A stretch of DNA of 64,000 bases from JANWYT01 sp034437555 (GTDB taxonomy: Bacteria > Chloroflexota > Anaerolineae > Aggregatilineales > Phototrophicaceae). Of the stretch, positions 50,691-59,765 are shown piece by piece. Each line of letters starts with the position of its first letter. Position 1 is the first letter of the stretch. Made by a program: the position numbers and the translations under genes. The notes under the pieces were generated by a model that was given only the letters and a program-made list of their open reading frames with translations, was not told where the DNA came from and ran no database searches. The stretch covers positions 287,875-351,874 of the forward strand of contig DAOTTQ010000037.1 of NCBI GenBank assembly GCA_034437555.1, written 5' to 3'.

Positions 50691-52085
50691 ATGGCAAAAC
50701 AGCGCATAAAATACGTTTGTAGCAATTGTAGCAGGCAATCACCCGCAAAAATGGGGCGTTGTCCTAATTGTGGCGAGTTTAATACGATGGTGGAAGTCAT
50801 AGAAGAAGCTAAAGCCACCATCGCAAAGCAAGCCGCACGCCTGCCCAAAGCCCTTCCTACGTCACATCCCCAACGCCTAAGCGACATTGGCACACAAATG
50901 GAAGAACGACTCTTTGTCCCGATTGAAGAGTTTAGCCGTGTGCTAGGGGGTGGGTTAGTAGAGGGCAGTATTACCCTACTAGGGGGCGAGCCGGGCGCAG
51001 GCAAAAGTACCCTCCTGTTACAAATGTCGGCATTACTGGCAAATGAGCATGGCACGGTGTTATATGTCAGTGGCGAAGAAAGCGCACGCCAAATAAAAAT
51101 GCGGGCAGAACGCCTTAAAATCGACGCCCCTAGCCTTTACTTGGTGACAGAAACCAACCTCAGCATTATTTTTCAGCATGTAGAAGCCCTAAAGCCCGTC
51201 ATTTTGATTATCGATTCAATTCAGACCACCTATACCGATGAAGTAGACGCATCGCCCGGCTTGGTGTCTCAAGTGCGAGAGTGTGCCAGCCGACTGCAAA
51301 CGCTGGCAAAGACCACAGGCATTAGTGTTTTTCTCATTGGGCATGTAACTAAAGAGGGCAATATCGCCGGTCCGCGCGTCCTAGAACACATTGTAGACAC
51401 GGTGCTGTATCTTGAAGGAGATCCATTCCAATCATTTCGTTTGCTTAGAAGCGTCAAAAATCGTTTTGGGGCAACCAGTGAAGTAGGCGTGTTTGAGATG
51501 CAGGGCTTGGGCATGGTCGAAGTGCCGAACCCTAGTGAAGCGTTTTTAGCCGAGCGCGTGATTAACGCCTCTGGAAGCGCGATTGCGGTTACTATGGAAG
51601 GCACACGCCCCCTCTTAGTAGAAATTCAGGCGCTTACTAGCCCCACGGCTTTTGGCAACCCACGCCGTACCCCCAACGGCATCGACATGAACCGCCTATT
51701 ACTGATTGGCGCGGTGCTAAGTAAGCGCATTGGGCTAAGGCTGTTTGAGCAAGATATTTTTGTGAATGTGGTAGGGGGTATGAAGGTGAGCGAACCTGCT
51801 AGTGACCTTGCCATGGCGATTGCCATTGCCAGTAGCTACTTTGACCGCTCTGTGCCTGCGGATATGGCGATTATTGGTGAAGTAGGCTTAAGTGGGGAAT
51901 TGCGGGCGGTATCACAGCTTGGGGGGCGCATCAACGAAGCCAGCAAAATTGGCTTTCGCCGTGTGCTGATTCCCAAAATGCGCCGTCCCCTAGAGGACAT
52001 ACCGCCCAATGTAAAACTGATAGAGTGTCGAACCATTGCAGACGCACTACGGCTCGCCATTCCAGAAGGGACAAAAAGCCCCTAG
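50691..52085 (+). CDS. radA: DNA repair protein RadA
   Basis: 464 residues, the normal length. N-terminal C4 zinc finger (Cys10, 13, 24, 27: YVCSNC... CPNC), RecA-like ATPase with Walker A GEPGAGKST, the RadA-specific KNRFG motif (VKNRFGATSEVG), and a Lon-protease-like C-terminal domain without the catalytic Ser-Lys pair (DLAMAIAIASS; GEVGLSGELRAV). RadA helps branch migration in recombination. ATG at 50691 gives the usual MAKxxxxYVC opening; the longer open frame to 50565 has no family match. Confidence 0.95.
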   Translation: MAKQRIKYVCSNCSRQSPAKMGRCPNCGEFNTMVEVIEEAKATIAKQAARLPKALPTSHPQRLSDIGTQMEERLFVPIEEFSRVLGGGLVEGSITLLGGEPGAGKSTLLLQMSALLANEHGTVLYVSGEESARQIKMRAERLKIDAPSLYLVTETNLSIIFQHVEALKPVILIIDSIQTTYTDEVDASPGLVSQVRECASRLQTLAKTTGISVFLIGHVTKEGNIAGPRVLEHIVDTVLYLEGDPFQSFRLLRSVKNRFGATSEVGVFEMQGLGMVEVPNPSEAFLAERVINASGSAIAVTMEGTRPLLVEIQALTSPTAFGNPRRTPNGIDMNRLLLIGAVLSKRIGLRLFEQDIFVNVVGGMKVSEPASDLAMAIAIASSYFDRSVPADMAIIGEVGLSGELRAVSQLGGRINEASKIGFRRVLIPKMRRPLEDIPPNVKLIECRTIADALRLAIPEGTKSP

Positions 52086-52498
52086 TTGATAAACTGTGCC
52101 ACCACTACCAGCAAGCCAATCAATACAGCGGCTAATAAGCCCATGTCGCGCAGGTCTTTCACTACAGTGGTATAGTCTTTACGCATTTCTTCGGGCGTGG
52201 TGAACTTAGTCGGGTTGTTCAGGTGTTCCTGAATGGTCTCAAAATCTAGTTCACCGCGTTGCTTTGCCTTCTCAAACTGCGATTGAGTAATGCGTTGAGA
52301 ACTGGTGGTTGGTTTTCTACGGCGTGTAGAGGCGGGAGGAGGCAGCGTTTCTACCACACGCGCCACCGCCTGTACAGGGGCTTCTTGCGCTTCTTCGGCG
52401 GGGGGGGGTGGCGTTACGCCCAGTTGTTGGCGAGCGCGTTCTAGCGTTTCTTGTGGGATATTGGGCGTGCTATTGCGATTTGTTTTACGGCGTGCCAT
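52082..52498 (-). CDS. Small protein with C-terminal membrane anchor
   Basis: 138 residues. Basic, Pro-rich N-terminal half (VTPPPPAEEAQ), then a helical region (TQSQFEKAKQRGELDFETIQEHLNNP), and a membrane helix at the end (GLLAAVLIGLLVVVAQF). So it is a tail-anchored protein facing the cytoplasm. Its stop overlaps the radA stop on the other strand by 4 bp. It starts 24 bp after the sortase gene on the same strand, which suggests an operon. Function unknown. Confidence 0.72.
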   Translation of the reverse strand: MARRKTNRNSTPNIPQETLERARQQLGVTPPPPAEEAQEAPVQAVARVVETLPPPASTRRRKPTTSSQRITQSQFEKAKQRGELDFETIQEHLNNPTKFTTPEEMRKDYTTVVKDLRDMGLLAAVLIGLLVVVAQFIN

Positions 52499-52521
52499 CG
52501 TGTGCCTTCTTTTTTGAGCGT

Positions 52522-53487
52522 TTAGGTGTCTACTTTTTCGGCAAATACAATATAGCGTTTGTTGTTTACTTGATAAGGGTAACAGCTTATCAGCGTTGCC
52601 GCAGAATAGCCCCGATTATCCATCACGTACACATCATCAGGGTCTACAATGTCTGTTCGTGTGACGCGATAGGTGTAAATTTGGGTCTGGGTATAAATTT
52701 GGAAGTACATGCCGGGCTTTAGCTGATCCAAGTCTTTGAACAATTGCCCATAAATGTCATTGTGTGCCGCCAAAACAATGTTGCCGTCACGGTCAACGGG
52801 CGTTGCCGCATTCGGAAGCATCCCCACCCCCAACTTTAACGCTTCCCAGTCTACGCCTTGCACAATCGACTGGTCAATCCGTAAGTCTGGAATCACCACG
52901 CGCAACGGTGTTTCGGGTAGTGTGGGCGCACGCTCTACATTAGGGGGCAAAAAGATTTGGTCGCGCAGTTGAGAGCGCAAATTGGCAGGAATTTCGTCAA
53001 AGTTAAATTGCCCGCCTCCTTCTTGATTGGGTGGCGTATGCCCACCGGGAAGCACCACGCGCGCCAAGTTTAGCGTGGGCGTGGGGGCAAGTGTGGGAAT
53101 ACTGGCACTAAGGACATCTTGGGCGGCGCGTTGTGCTTCGGCAGTTTTATCTTGCAGGGTAAAAATGCTAGAAGCCATCATGACCCCTACGGCAATCAAC
53201 CCCACCACTGCCAAGCCTTCTACCAGCAATAGCAAGCGGTCTAAAAATTTGCGCCCACCCTCGCCACCCTCAGCGCGTTTGCGCTTAATAGGCAATGCCT
53301 CATCTTCAAAGTACATGCCGTCCTCACCCACAATGCGCGGCGCGGCTGTGGGCTGTGGTGTACTCACCATGCGTCCACTATTTTGCATACGCTGTAGGCG
53401 GTCTTGGCGTGCTTGGCGTTTTTTAATGACCAACACACGCTCCAGCTCTTCTATTGAAAGTTCGTCTACGTTTCTTTTATCAGGCAT
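52522..53487 (-). CDS. Sortase (class D/E-like)
   Basis: 321 residues. Charged cytoplasmic N-terminus (1-85), one membrane helix (about 90-112), and a C-terminal sortase domain with His242 (LAAHND), Cys302 (LISCYP) and Arg311 (KRYIVFAE), the full catalytic triad. IPDLRIDQSIVQGVDW is the usual sortase entry. Sortases attach proteins to the wall or to each other. No protein in this window ends with an obvious LPxTG-type signal, so the substrate lies elsewhere. Confidence 0.9.
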   Translation of the reverse strand: MPDKRNVDELSIEELERVLVIKKRQARQDRLQRMQNSGRMVSTPQPTAAPRIVGEDGMYFEDEALPIKRKRAEGGEGGRKFLDRLLLLVEGLAVVGLIAVGVMMASSIFTLQDKTAEAQRAAQDVLSASIPTLAPTPTLNLARVVLPGGHTPPNQEGGGQFNFDEIPANLRSQLRDQIFLPPNVERAPTLPETPLRVVIPDLRIDQSIVQGVDWEALKLGVGMLPNAATPVDRDGNIVLAAHNDIYGQLFKDLDQLKPGMYFQIYTQTQIYTYRVTRTDIVDPDDVYVMDNRGYSAATLISCYPYQVNNKRYIVFAEKVDT

Positions 53488-53637
53488 TGTTTATTCCACA
53501 TCCTATCTCAATGTGATTATAATGGGGATAGTGTAGAGCGCAATATGCGTTCACCCGTAACTTTTTTCTAACCTGTGCGGTATAGGCACTAAGACGATGC
53601 TGAAACCGCACAATCATTCGTCTAGACAAAGGATTGT

Positions 53638-54219
53638 GTGTTGGAACGCGCTGAAGAAAAAAAACTCATTCAGCAGGCAAAAGAGGGCGACAGCCAAGCC
53701 TTCGCCAGCCTGTATCAAGCGCATGTTCAGCCTATCTTTCGCTATATTTTAGCGCGTGTCAGTGATTTTGAGCTGGCAGAGGACTTAACAAGTGACGTTT
53801 TTACACGGGCAATTAGTGGGTTAGCCAGCTATCAAGACGAAGGAACACCCTTTATTGCGTGGCTGTACCGCATTGCTCATGCCCGTGTCATTGATACTTA
53901 TCGCAAAAAGGGGCGCAACCCCACGCCAAGCGATATTGAGGATGCCGTTGTGCCGTTTGAAACGGATTTTGACGAAGGGCTGATGCAACAAGAAGCCGCC
54001 CAAGCCCTAAAATCCGCTATGCGCGACCTTACAGAAGACCAACGTACTGTGATTATTTTGCGGTTTGTTGAAGGGTATCGTTTAGAACAGGTGGCAGTTA
54101 TTTTGAAAAAGAACGCCAACGCCATCAAAGCCTTGCAACATCGCGCAGTACGCGCCATTGCCGCACGTTTAGAACGTAACGGCGTGGATATTGAGACACT
54201 ACTAGCGGGGTTATCGTGA
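53638..54219 (+). CDS. ECF-type RNA polymerase sigma factor
   Basis: 193 residues. Region 2 (FASLYQAHVQPIFRYILARVSDFELAEDLTSDVFTRAI) and region 4 (LTEDQRTVIILRFVEGYRLEQVAVILKKNANAIKALQHRAVRAI) are clear, and region 3 is absent, as in ECF factors. Start is GTG 53638 with AAAGGA at 5-nt spacing. Its stop overlaps the start of the next gene (GTGA), so translation is coupled with the presumed regulatory partner. Confidence 0.92.
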   Translation: MLERAEEKKLIQQAKEGDSQAFASLYQAHVQPIFRYILARVSDFELAEDLTSDVFTRAISGLASYQDEGTPFIAWLYRIAHARVIDTYRKKGRNPTPSDIEDAVVPFETDFDEGLMQQEAAQALKSAMRDLTEDQRTVIILRFVEGYRLEQVAVILKKNANAIKALQHRAVRAIAARLERNGVDIETLLAGLS

Positions 54220-55391
54220 TAGAACCAACTTATTCACCCCAGCAAGAAAATATTTTGCAAGCGTGCTTGGTTGCCATGCAAAGTGGCGCAAGCCTTAAGG
54301 ATTGCCTAGCGCAATACCCTAACGAAGCCACTTGGCTAAAGAGCGCATTGCTGGTCTCTTCGCTGATGGTGCGCTTGCCCGCCCGTGAATTGCCCGCACC
54401 TAATGTTGCTCGCTTAGAAGAACGCTTGCTGGCAACCTTTGAAAAGCAAACATTGCCTAAAGCAAAAGTGTTACGCCCTGCGCCTACAATATGGGCGGGG
54501 TGGCAACGCGCCGCCGCCATGGTCGTGACGGTACTCGCTTTCGGGTTCTTGGGTGGCACGGGTACAGTAATGGCATCTGCCAATAGCCAACCCACTGACG
54601 CGCTATACAGTGTAAAACGTGCATGGGAAAGCGTAATTGTCCTAATTGCAGAATGGATTGGACGGCTGGATGATGTTTGGGCGCACCTTGCCCAAGTGCG
54701 CTATGAAGAACTCTTAGCCATGCGTGAACGTGGCACACTACAACCCGAACACCTAAACGCGCTCAATATCGCCCTAGAAAACGCCCTCCTTTTGGCAGAT
54801 AGTGAAACGCGCCCCCAAGTGTTCATGCTTGTTTCACAGGTTCAGCCCACACTTAGTACACTAGAGCCACTTGCCCAAAGCACAGAATACTCGCGTTTAT
54901 CGCTGTTATTAACGGTGCAGTTTACACCCAATGGTACGCTTGAATGGGAGAGTTTACCCGCAGAAGCCCCAAGTGATAACACATCCAACGTTTTAATAGA
55001 CCCTACGGCAACGCTGTTTATGGTGACATTGCCTACAGAAACGCCCGCCAGCACGCCATCATCCACACCAACTGCCACTAGCACGCCACGCTTTGCACCA
55101 ACAGCAACACGCATACCAGCCATTACCTTAACAAACACGCCTACCCCAACACTAACGCAGATTGTTATCGCAACGGCAACACACACCCTAACACCGTTAC
55201 CATTGCCCGGCTTGTCACAAACGCGCGTCATTAGACCTACAGAAACACCATCAGGCACAAACCCATCGATTATTTCTTCAGCAACACCACGCCCTGGTGA
55301 TAGTCAAGAGTCACCCTTTATACGCTTAACGTTTGAAGCGGTCTACATGACGCAAACAGCAGAAGCACAAGCCACCGAAGAAACCCCTTAA
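54216..55391 (+). CDS. DUF5667-type membrane protein, probable anti-sigma partner
   Basis: 391 residues. A cytoplasmic N-terminus of about 90 residues is followed by one helix (AAAMVVTVLAFGFLGGTGTVMASA) and then the DUF5667 signature QPTDALYSVKRAWESV with a helical region to about residue 225. The rest is a Thr/Pro-rich extracytoplasmic stalk. DUF5667 proteins usually follow ECF sigma genes in Actinobacteria and Chloroflexota. The N-terminal part (ILQACLVAMQSGASLKDCLAQYP) has no zinc anti-sigma His/Cys motif, so it would bind sigma another way. Start is GTG. Confidence 0.82.
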   Translation: MIEPTYSPQQENILQACLVAMQSGASLKDCLAQYPNEATWLKSALLVSSLMVRLPARELPAPNVARLEERLLATFEKQTLPKAKVLRPAPTIWAGWQRAAAMVVTVLAFGFLGGTGTVMASANSQPTDALYSVKRAWESVIVLIAEWIGRLDDVWAHLAQVRYEELLAMRERGTLQPEHLNALNIALENALLLADSETRPQVFMLVSQVQPTLSTLEPLAQSTEYSRLSLLLTVQFTPNGTLEWESLPAEAPSDNTSNVLIDPTATLFMVTLPTETPASTPSSTPTATSTPRFAPTATRIPAITLTNTPTPTLTQIVIATATHTLTPLPLPGLSQTRVIRPTETPSGTNPSIISSATPRPGDSQESPFIRLTFEAVYMTQTAEAQATEETP

Positions 55392-56185
55392 GTACGATTT
55401 TCGCTCATCCAAAAGGTGGCAAAATCTAACAGGGGGCGGGCAGGGACAAGGCGCGTTTCGGCGTTGCCAACCCTGCCCTTAATAAGGGGGTGATTGCCTG
55501 TTTCATAGGCAACGCCAATTTTCTCAAAGTCCTCATCATCATAATCAATCATGTTATAGCTCACCCACTCGCGCTTGCCGTCCACCAGCACCGCGCTTTC
55601 TTCTGTGATGTAGACCTTGCTAAATTTAGCGCGGTGTTCTGCAAGGTGTAGAAGCGTGCTATTGGCATGGGTGACCCCCAACAAAAACACATTTCCGCCC
55701 AGCGATTCTAGGCGTGCAAGGGGCGAGTCTTGTCCAAACATGTTATCAAGCGAGTGTTTTTGTGTGACAAAATGTGCGAACTTGCCCCACGCCGTAAATG
55801 AGCCTAAAGGGTGTGAAGAACGCACCACATTGGGGAACGTGCGAAACACCTCAACGATTGCGCCCATCATGCGCGTTTGGCTGGTTATGGGGTGATACGG
55901 CACACTTTCTTCGCGGATGCGTTGCCACCATTCGGCAGGCACAGAGGGGTTCTTCCAGTATTGCGGGTTGCTATTATTTGAGGTGTGGGTGGGCATCATC
56001 AGCGTGCCACTGGGTGTTATTACGTCCATCAGCGCATAGACCGCCGCCTCTGCCCCATTCATAATCATGCCCCCGATGGCTCCCATGCGACTGTGCATTA
56101 GGACATCCATACCTGCTTCTAAACCTGCCTCACGAAACGCACGCGCCAACGACTGGCGCGTGTGAAGTTGACTGGTATCTATCAT
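55388..56185 (-). CDS. AAC(3)-family acetyltransferase (YokD-like)
   Basis: 265 residues, the usual family length. It has MPTHTSNNS near residue 65, the SSHPLGSFTAWG motif with the family's His near 120, and LLGVTHANSTLLHLAEH near 170. Family members acetylate the 3-amino group of aminoglycosides, but many chromosomal YokD-like proteins are not resistance factors. It converges with the sigma partner gene (4-bp overlap). The substrate is unknown. Confidence 0.86.
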   Translation of the reverse strand: MIDTSQLHTRQSLARAFREAGLEAGMDVLMHSRMGAIGGMIMNGAEAAVYALMDVITPSGTLMMPTHTSNNSNPQYWKNPSVPAEWWQRIREESVPYHPITSQTRMMGAIVEVFRTFPNVVRSSHPLGSFTAWGKFAHFVTQKHSLDNMFGQDSPLARLESLGGNVFLLGVTHANSTLLHLAEHRAKFSKVYITEESAVLVDGKREWVSYNMIDYDDEDFEKIGVAYETGNHPLIKGRVGNAETRLVPARPLLDFATFWMSENRT

Positions 56186-56198
56186 GTCACATTACCCT

Positions 56199-56891
56199 TT
56201 AGAGCTTGGGTGGCTTAAAGCGGTCTGTATCACCCTCTGTGGGGGGCAACACTTCCCTCACAACGCGGGTTTGCTCCGCAATAGGCATTGCGCCTGTGTC
56301 GGGGCGCATGTATGCCTGTTCGGGCGCATAGGCGGTTACGGGTTTGGGACGCACGAATAGGAAGTAAAGAATCACCCCAATAATGCCCACAACCGTCATC
56401 ACCACAGCAGCCCCCAAGCTCCCAAATAGCACACGCTGAAGCAACGCCCGTAACTGAAGTGGCGATACTTGCCCTGTGGGTGATGGTGTAGGAAGCTCAC
56501 TTGCGATGACTTGCGCCCCATAATCAAAGACCTGTGGCACGCTACTTTGTGACACTGTGGCAATAAACGCCGTGTTTAAGGTGGGCAAATAAGCCGCGCT
56601 TGCCACAATCAAGGTATATTGCCCACTTGCTAAGTTTTGAAAGCACATCAAGCCCTGCGAAGCGCGTGGGCTATCGTCAAGGAGTGCTGTTTGTACAATC
56701 ACGCCTTCGGCATTCGCAAGGTTTACGCCAACGTCTTTGGCAATAAAAGGTTCGCCTTCATCGTAAACCATATTTGCGTTACGGTCTTCATAAGCGCGAA
56801 GACACAATTGCCCCGCGCTATCTTGGGCAAGGGCAAACGTGCTTAACATCATCACGCCCAGCATGCCAACGAACATTAGCCAACGTTTCAT
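56199..56891 (-). CDS. Secreted membrane-anchored SdrD-B-like protein
   Basis: 230 residues. Signal peptide (VGMLGVMMLSTFALAQ), then an SdrD-B-like beta domain with the calcium-binding style DRNANMVYDEGE at about 35-46, a short linker, a membrane helix (about 158-182, ending in FVRPKP) and a cytoplasmic tail of about 45 residues. The same D-x-N-x-N-x-x-x-D-x-G-E motif is in the upstream 596-residue protein, 15 bp away, so the two are likely co-transcribed and related in role. Confidence 0.8.
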   Translation of the reverse strand: MKRWLMFVGMLGVMMLSTFALAQDSAGQLCLRAYEDRNANMVYDEGEPFIAKDVGVNLANAEGVIVQTALLDDSPRASQGLMCFQNLASGQYTLIVASAAYLPTLNTAFIATVSQSSVPQVFDYGAQVIASELPTPSPTGQVSPLQLRALLQRVLFGSLGAAVVMTVVGIIGVILYFLFVRPKPVTAYAPEQAYMRPDTGAMPIAEQTRVVREVLPPTEGDTDRFKPPKL

Positions 56892-56906
56892 TAGCCCTAT
56901 CTCCTT

Positions 56907-58697
56907 TTAATTGATACGGCGAATAATTAGGGCAACCACCACACCACCCACAAGCAGGATGCCCGCAAACCCAATGACAAAAAGACCCAAGAGACTTTCT
57001 ACTTGTAAGCCACCATCAGGGGTTACTTCTTCTATTGTGGGGACAGATTGAGCATTAGGTGTAGGCACACTTGCCACACTTACGCCTTCGGCAGCGCCAA
57101 TCACAATGTTAAAGCGTGTAGCAGCTTGCACGTTTACCACCAATGAAGGGGGTGTTGTTAAGCCATAGCCTTCGGGTGCAGTTGCCACAATCGTATAGGT
57201 ATTGGGTTGTAGGTTCTCAAAGCAGAACGGCTCGGTTGTGCCATTTGTTTGATAGCTCATCAGGTCGGTTGTGCCTTGTTTTAGCACAATTAGACCATTG
57301 GCAAGCAAGCCCTCACCGCCATTTTGCAAGCGATTTTGGTTTTGGTCGTCAAACATCAACACACAAATATCTGCTGTTGTCCGCAAGGGGTCGGCTTGGT
57401 CGCCTGTTTGCACAGGCGCAGAAGGTGAATCGGGCGATTCGGGCAATACGGTGCTTTCTTCTGTCAATTCGGTTTGCGCCACCACAGCCACCGTCGCAGT
57501 TGCCGTTGGGAGTTGTGGTGTATTGGTGGGCGCATCCGTTGGAATATCGGTCATTTCAGAGGGCGCATTAGTGGCAGTTACAGCCGACGTTGCCGAAGCC
57601 ACAACCACAGTAGGCGTACTAGAAGACGTTGCAGATGACACCACCGCGTTACCTATAACAGGTGTGCGCGATGCGCTACTGGTGGGGCGCACGAACCCTA
57701 GTGAGGGTGAGCTAGGCGAGCTAGATGTAGACGTGACAATTAAACTGGGTGCAGGCGTGTTACTTGGGGGTGGGGTAGGCGAGCTAGGTGGTGCAGTTGC
57801 CACAATAATCTCTTGCCCCACAAAAAGAAAACCCCCACGAATATTGTTAATTTCACGTAGTGCCGTTAGTGTTGTGTCATAGGCAAACGCAATACTCGAA
57901 AGCGTGTCTCCTGTCCCTACAATATGCACAATGCTTCCGTCAGGGCGAGAATTTTGTGGCACCACAAACGCTGCTACCGCAGGAACAGGCGTTGCTGTGG
58001 CAGGTGGGGGGGCGGCGGGGTCTTGGGTTGCACCGCCTGCAATTGGGGCGTTGGGTGTGCCTGCGCCCGTTACAACGAGTGAGGCATCATCCATATACAC
58101 TTTGTTGGGGCCCAGGGGCCCATTGGGGGTGTCTTGCGTAAAGTAAATAAACACCGTTACGCTACCTGCGCGAACAGTGGCATCCACGCTAATTTGTTGC
58201 CATGTGTTGACGGCGGTCATCCATGGTGACCAAATCACACTACCATCTTGGGGATTATTGCCTGTGCCAATGCCGATACGGGTTTTTGCGCCTGTGCTTT
58301 CGGCATTTTCTTGATAAGCAAAAACGCTGGCACGAAGCGATGTACCTTCGGCAATGTTATACACCGTTTGGAAGATAGATGCGGTAAATGTGCCACCACT
58401 TCGCCCAATATCTTGTGATAGACTGCCGGTGCGCTTGTACTGCCCCGTATGAGGGAAGGCAAATACGCTTACGTTTTGCCAGTCGGCATTGCGTGGCGTA
58501 AAAGTAATCCAGCCGTTCCATTCGGCAGCCGTGCTAAAGCTAGGGTCGCCCGTTGTAGAGCGATATTGCCCAAGCTCGCCACCCTGTTCAAAACTAGGGT
58601 TTGCGAGAAGGTTAGATTGCGCGAAAGCGGGCATTAAAAGCACGCCAAATATCAAAGTAAGAGAAAGCATAAAGCGTTTCAAAGAGTGGTTTTGCAT
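56907..58697 (-). CDS. Secreted LysM and SdrD-B-like surface protein with carbohydrate-binding-like domain
   Basis: 596 residues. Signal peptide (FMLSLTLIFGVLLMPAFAQ), then a jelly-roll CBM-like domain (NLLANPSFEQGGELGQYRS to MDDASLVV, about 28-210), a LysM module (HIVGTGDTLSSIAFAYDTTLTALREINNI to GQEIIV), a long Ser/Thr/Pro linker (about 305-440), an SdrD-B-like domain with DDQNQNRLQNGGEG, and a membrane helix at the end. The N-terminal domain suits sugar or wall polymer binding. The DNA of the linker is repetitive. Confidence 0.85.
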   Translation of the reverse strand: MQNHSLKRFMLSLTLIFGVLLMPAFAQSNLLANPSFEQGGELGQYRSTTGDPSFSTAAEWNGWITFTPRNADWQNVSVFAFPHTGQYKRTGSLSQDIGRSGGTFTASIFQTVYNIAEGTSLRASVFAYQENAESTGAKTRIGIGTGNNPQDGSVIWSPWMTAVNTWQQISVDATVRAGSVTVFIYFTQDTPNGPLGPNKVYMDDASLVVTGAGTPNAPIAGGATQDPAAPPPATATPVPAVAAFVVPQNSRPDGSIVHIVGTGDTLSSIAFAYDTTLTALREINNIRGGFLFVGQEIIVATAPPSSPTPPPSNTPAPSLIVTSTSSSPSSPSLGFVRPTSSASRTPVIGNAVVSSATSSSTPTVVVASATSAVTATNAPSEMTDIPTDAPTNTPQLPTATATVAVVAQTELTEESTVLPESPDSPSAPVQTGDQADPLRTTADICVLMFDDQNQNRLQNGGEGLLANGLIVLKQGTTDLMSYQTNGTTEPFCFENLQPNTYTIVATAPEGYGLTTPPSLVVNVQAATRFNIVIGAAEGVSVASVPTPNAQSVPTIEEVTPDGGLQVESLLGLFVIGFAGILLVGGVVVALIIRRIN

Positions 58698-58810
58698 AGG
58701 ATTTATCTAACTCCGATGGTAAAGATACCAAGCGGATTATAGGTGAGAGAGAACCGTTAAACAACGGTAGCCCTGTTCTTCGTAGGGGTAGCGTGGGGCA
58801 AAGTATACCC

Positions 58811-58839
58811 TTGAATTACGTCCAAATCGTGCGTATAAT
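58811..58839 (+). promoter_or_regulatory. Promoter of the tRNA-Gln gene
   Basis: -35 TTGAAT, exactly 17 bp, -10 TATAAT, with the tRNA starting 12 nt after the -10. Confidence 0.75.
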
Positions 58840-58851
58840 GTCACCCTGTAA

Positions 58852-58924
58852 TGAGGACTAGCTCAATCGGCAGAGCTGCGGCCTTTGGAGCCGAAGGTTC
58901 CTGGTTCGAGTCCAGGGTCCTCAG
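58852..58924 (+). tRNA. trnQ: tRNA-Gln (anticodon TTG)
   Basis: 73 nt with a full cloverleaf: acceptor TGAGGAC/GTCCTCA (7 bp), T8-A9, D stem GCTC/GAGC, anticodon arm with loop CTTTGGA (anticodon TTG at 58885-58887), T arm CCTGG-TTCGAGT-CCAGG, and discriminator G73. The U1-A72 pair and G73 fit glutamine identity. The first anticodon-stem pair is a G-A mismatch (27-43) and position 37 is G, both unusual. CCA is not encoded. Confidence 0.82.
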
Positions 58925-58939
58925 AATATGGCAAAGGTT

Positions 58940-58969
58940 GGGGTAGAATAGTGATATTCTGCCCCTTTT
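58940..58969 (+). terminator. Terminator of the tRNA-Gln gene
   Basis: GGGGTAGAATA/TATTCTGCCCC 11-bp stem (one G-T pair), GTGA loop, TTTT tail, 15 bp after the tRNA. Confidence 0.8.
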
Positions 58970-58974
58970 GCGTT

Positions 58975-59058
58975 CTATATTATTAGTTCGCCCACCGTGA
59001 GGTCGTACATCATTTGGGAGCGCGTTTCGGTGGTGATGGATTCTACAATGCCCGATAC
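58975..59058 (-). pseudogene. Short 3' gene remnant
   Basis: The minus strand encodes VSGIVESITTETRSQMMYDL then TVGELII and a stop at 58975, with an in-frame stop just upstream and no start. The (Y)DLTV ending resembles the end of Hint/RHS-type polymorphic-toxin domains, where VxxI...YDLTV is usual. It is too short to be sure. It lies directly after the tRNA-Gln terminator. Confidence 0.35.
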
Positions 59059-59149
59059 CTATCGTGTTACATAGCTACCTTGGCTTAGGGCTTCTGCACC
59101 TACTTACCTTATTCATTCAACAACACCATGGAGAGGGAATCTTCTTTTT

Positions 59150-59509
59150 CTACTCCCGTCCGATTTCGCCACCAACACGGTCTGTTCTCATGGTATCTAC
59201 ACTCCTTAAGAAGCTGACAAACACCAGTTCATCGTCCAACGCGCGAACAGTGTGTTTTTCACCAGGCGCAAAAATTAACAAGTCATTTAACCCGTATTCT
59301 CGCTCCTGACCATCGCCTCCTGCGAACATGCCCCGTCCTTTAATTATAACGGCGTAAAGTGGTGAATCTGGGACTTGATGTTCTTCAACTTTTTGCCCAG
59401 GTTTTAGCGTCCATCGCAAAATACGGCTGTTTGCATCTACCATGATGGGTTGCGCGAATGGCATCACATCGTGAAATTCTAAGTCTTCTAGCAATTGTTT
59501 AGATTTCAT
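59150..59509 (-). CDS. Cupin-domain protein
   Basis: 119 residues, a single cupin barrel. WTLKPGQKVEEHQVPDSPLYAVIIKGRG is the first cupin motif (with one metal-type His) and LIFAPGEKHTVRALDD the second. Start is ATG 59509 with AAGGAAGA upstream; a longer frame to 59596 lacks such a site. It is divergent from the Crp/Fnr gene. A second, different cupin ends the nirK operon. Confidence 0.78.
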   Translation of the reverse strand: MKSKQLLEDLEFHDVMPFAQPIMVDANSRILRWTLKPGQKVEEHQVPDSPLYAVIIKGRGMFAGGDGQEREYGLNDLLIFAPGEKHTVRALDDELVFVSFLRSVDTMRTDRVGGEIGRE

Positions 59510-59634
59510 AGAGTGTTCTTCCTTACTCGTATCTGAGAGTGTGCTCATCGGAATTGATAAATCACCGCCCTTCATAAAGACAGGATAAGGCATCACTGTT
59601 AATCTGAATTAAACGGTAGCACATTTAGGACAAA

Positions 59635-59654
59635 TGTCGTCTGTTTTCATGACA
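59635..59654. promoter_or_regulatory. Candidate Crp/Fnr-type binding site upstream of the regulator gene
   Basis: TGTC and GACA half-sites 12 bp apart within ACAAATGTC...TGACAT. A further ATGTC half-site lies at 59668. The left part ACAAATGTC recurs at 60442 upstream of nirK. Confidence 0.4.
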
Positions 59655-59765
59655 TTCATCAGGGATTATGTCGTTAGGATAGTTTGCTTTAGTGATAGAC
59701 AGGATTAGTTTGGGCTGTTATCATCGCGATATATATAGTGCTTCTATAGCGGATATTCAAAGTGT

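Noticed and set aside
55388..56185. Acquired aminoglycoside resistance gene
   Set aside because: AAC(3) family is clear, but there is no mobile element nearby and YokD-like chromosomal members are common; no claim of resistance is made.
58852..58924. tRNA-Pro or tRNA-Trp reading of the tRNA gene
   Set aside because: Shifting the loop to give TGG breaks the anticodon stem; there is no CCA in the loop for Trp. The full cloverleaf gives TTG.
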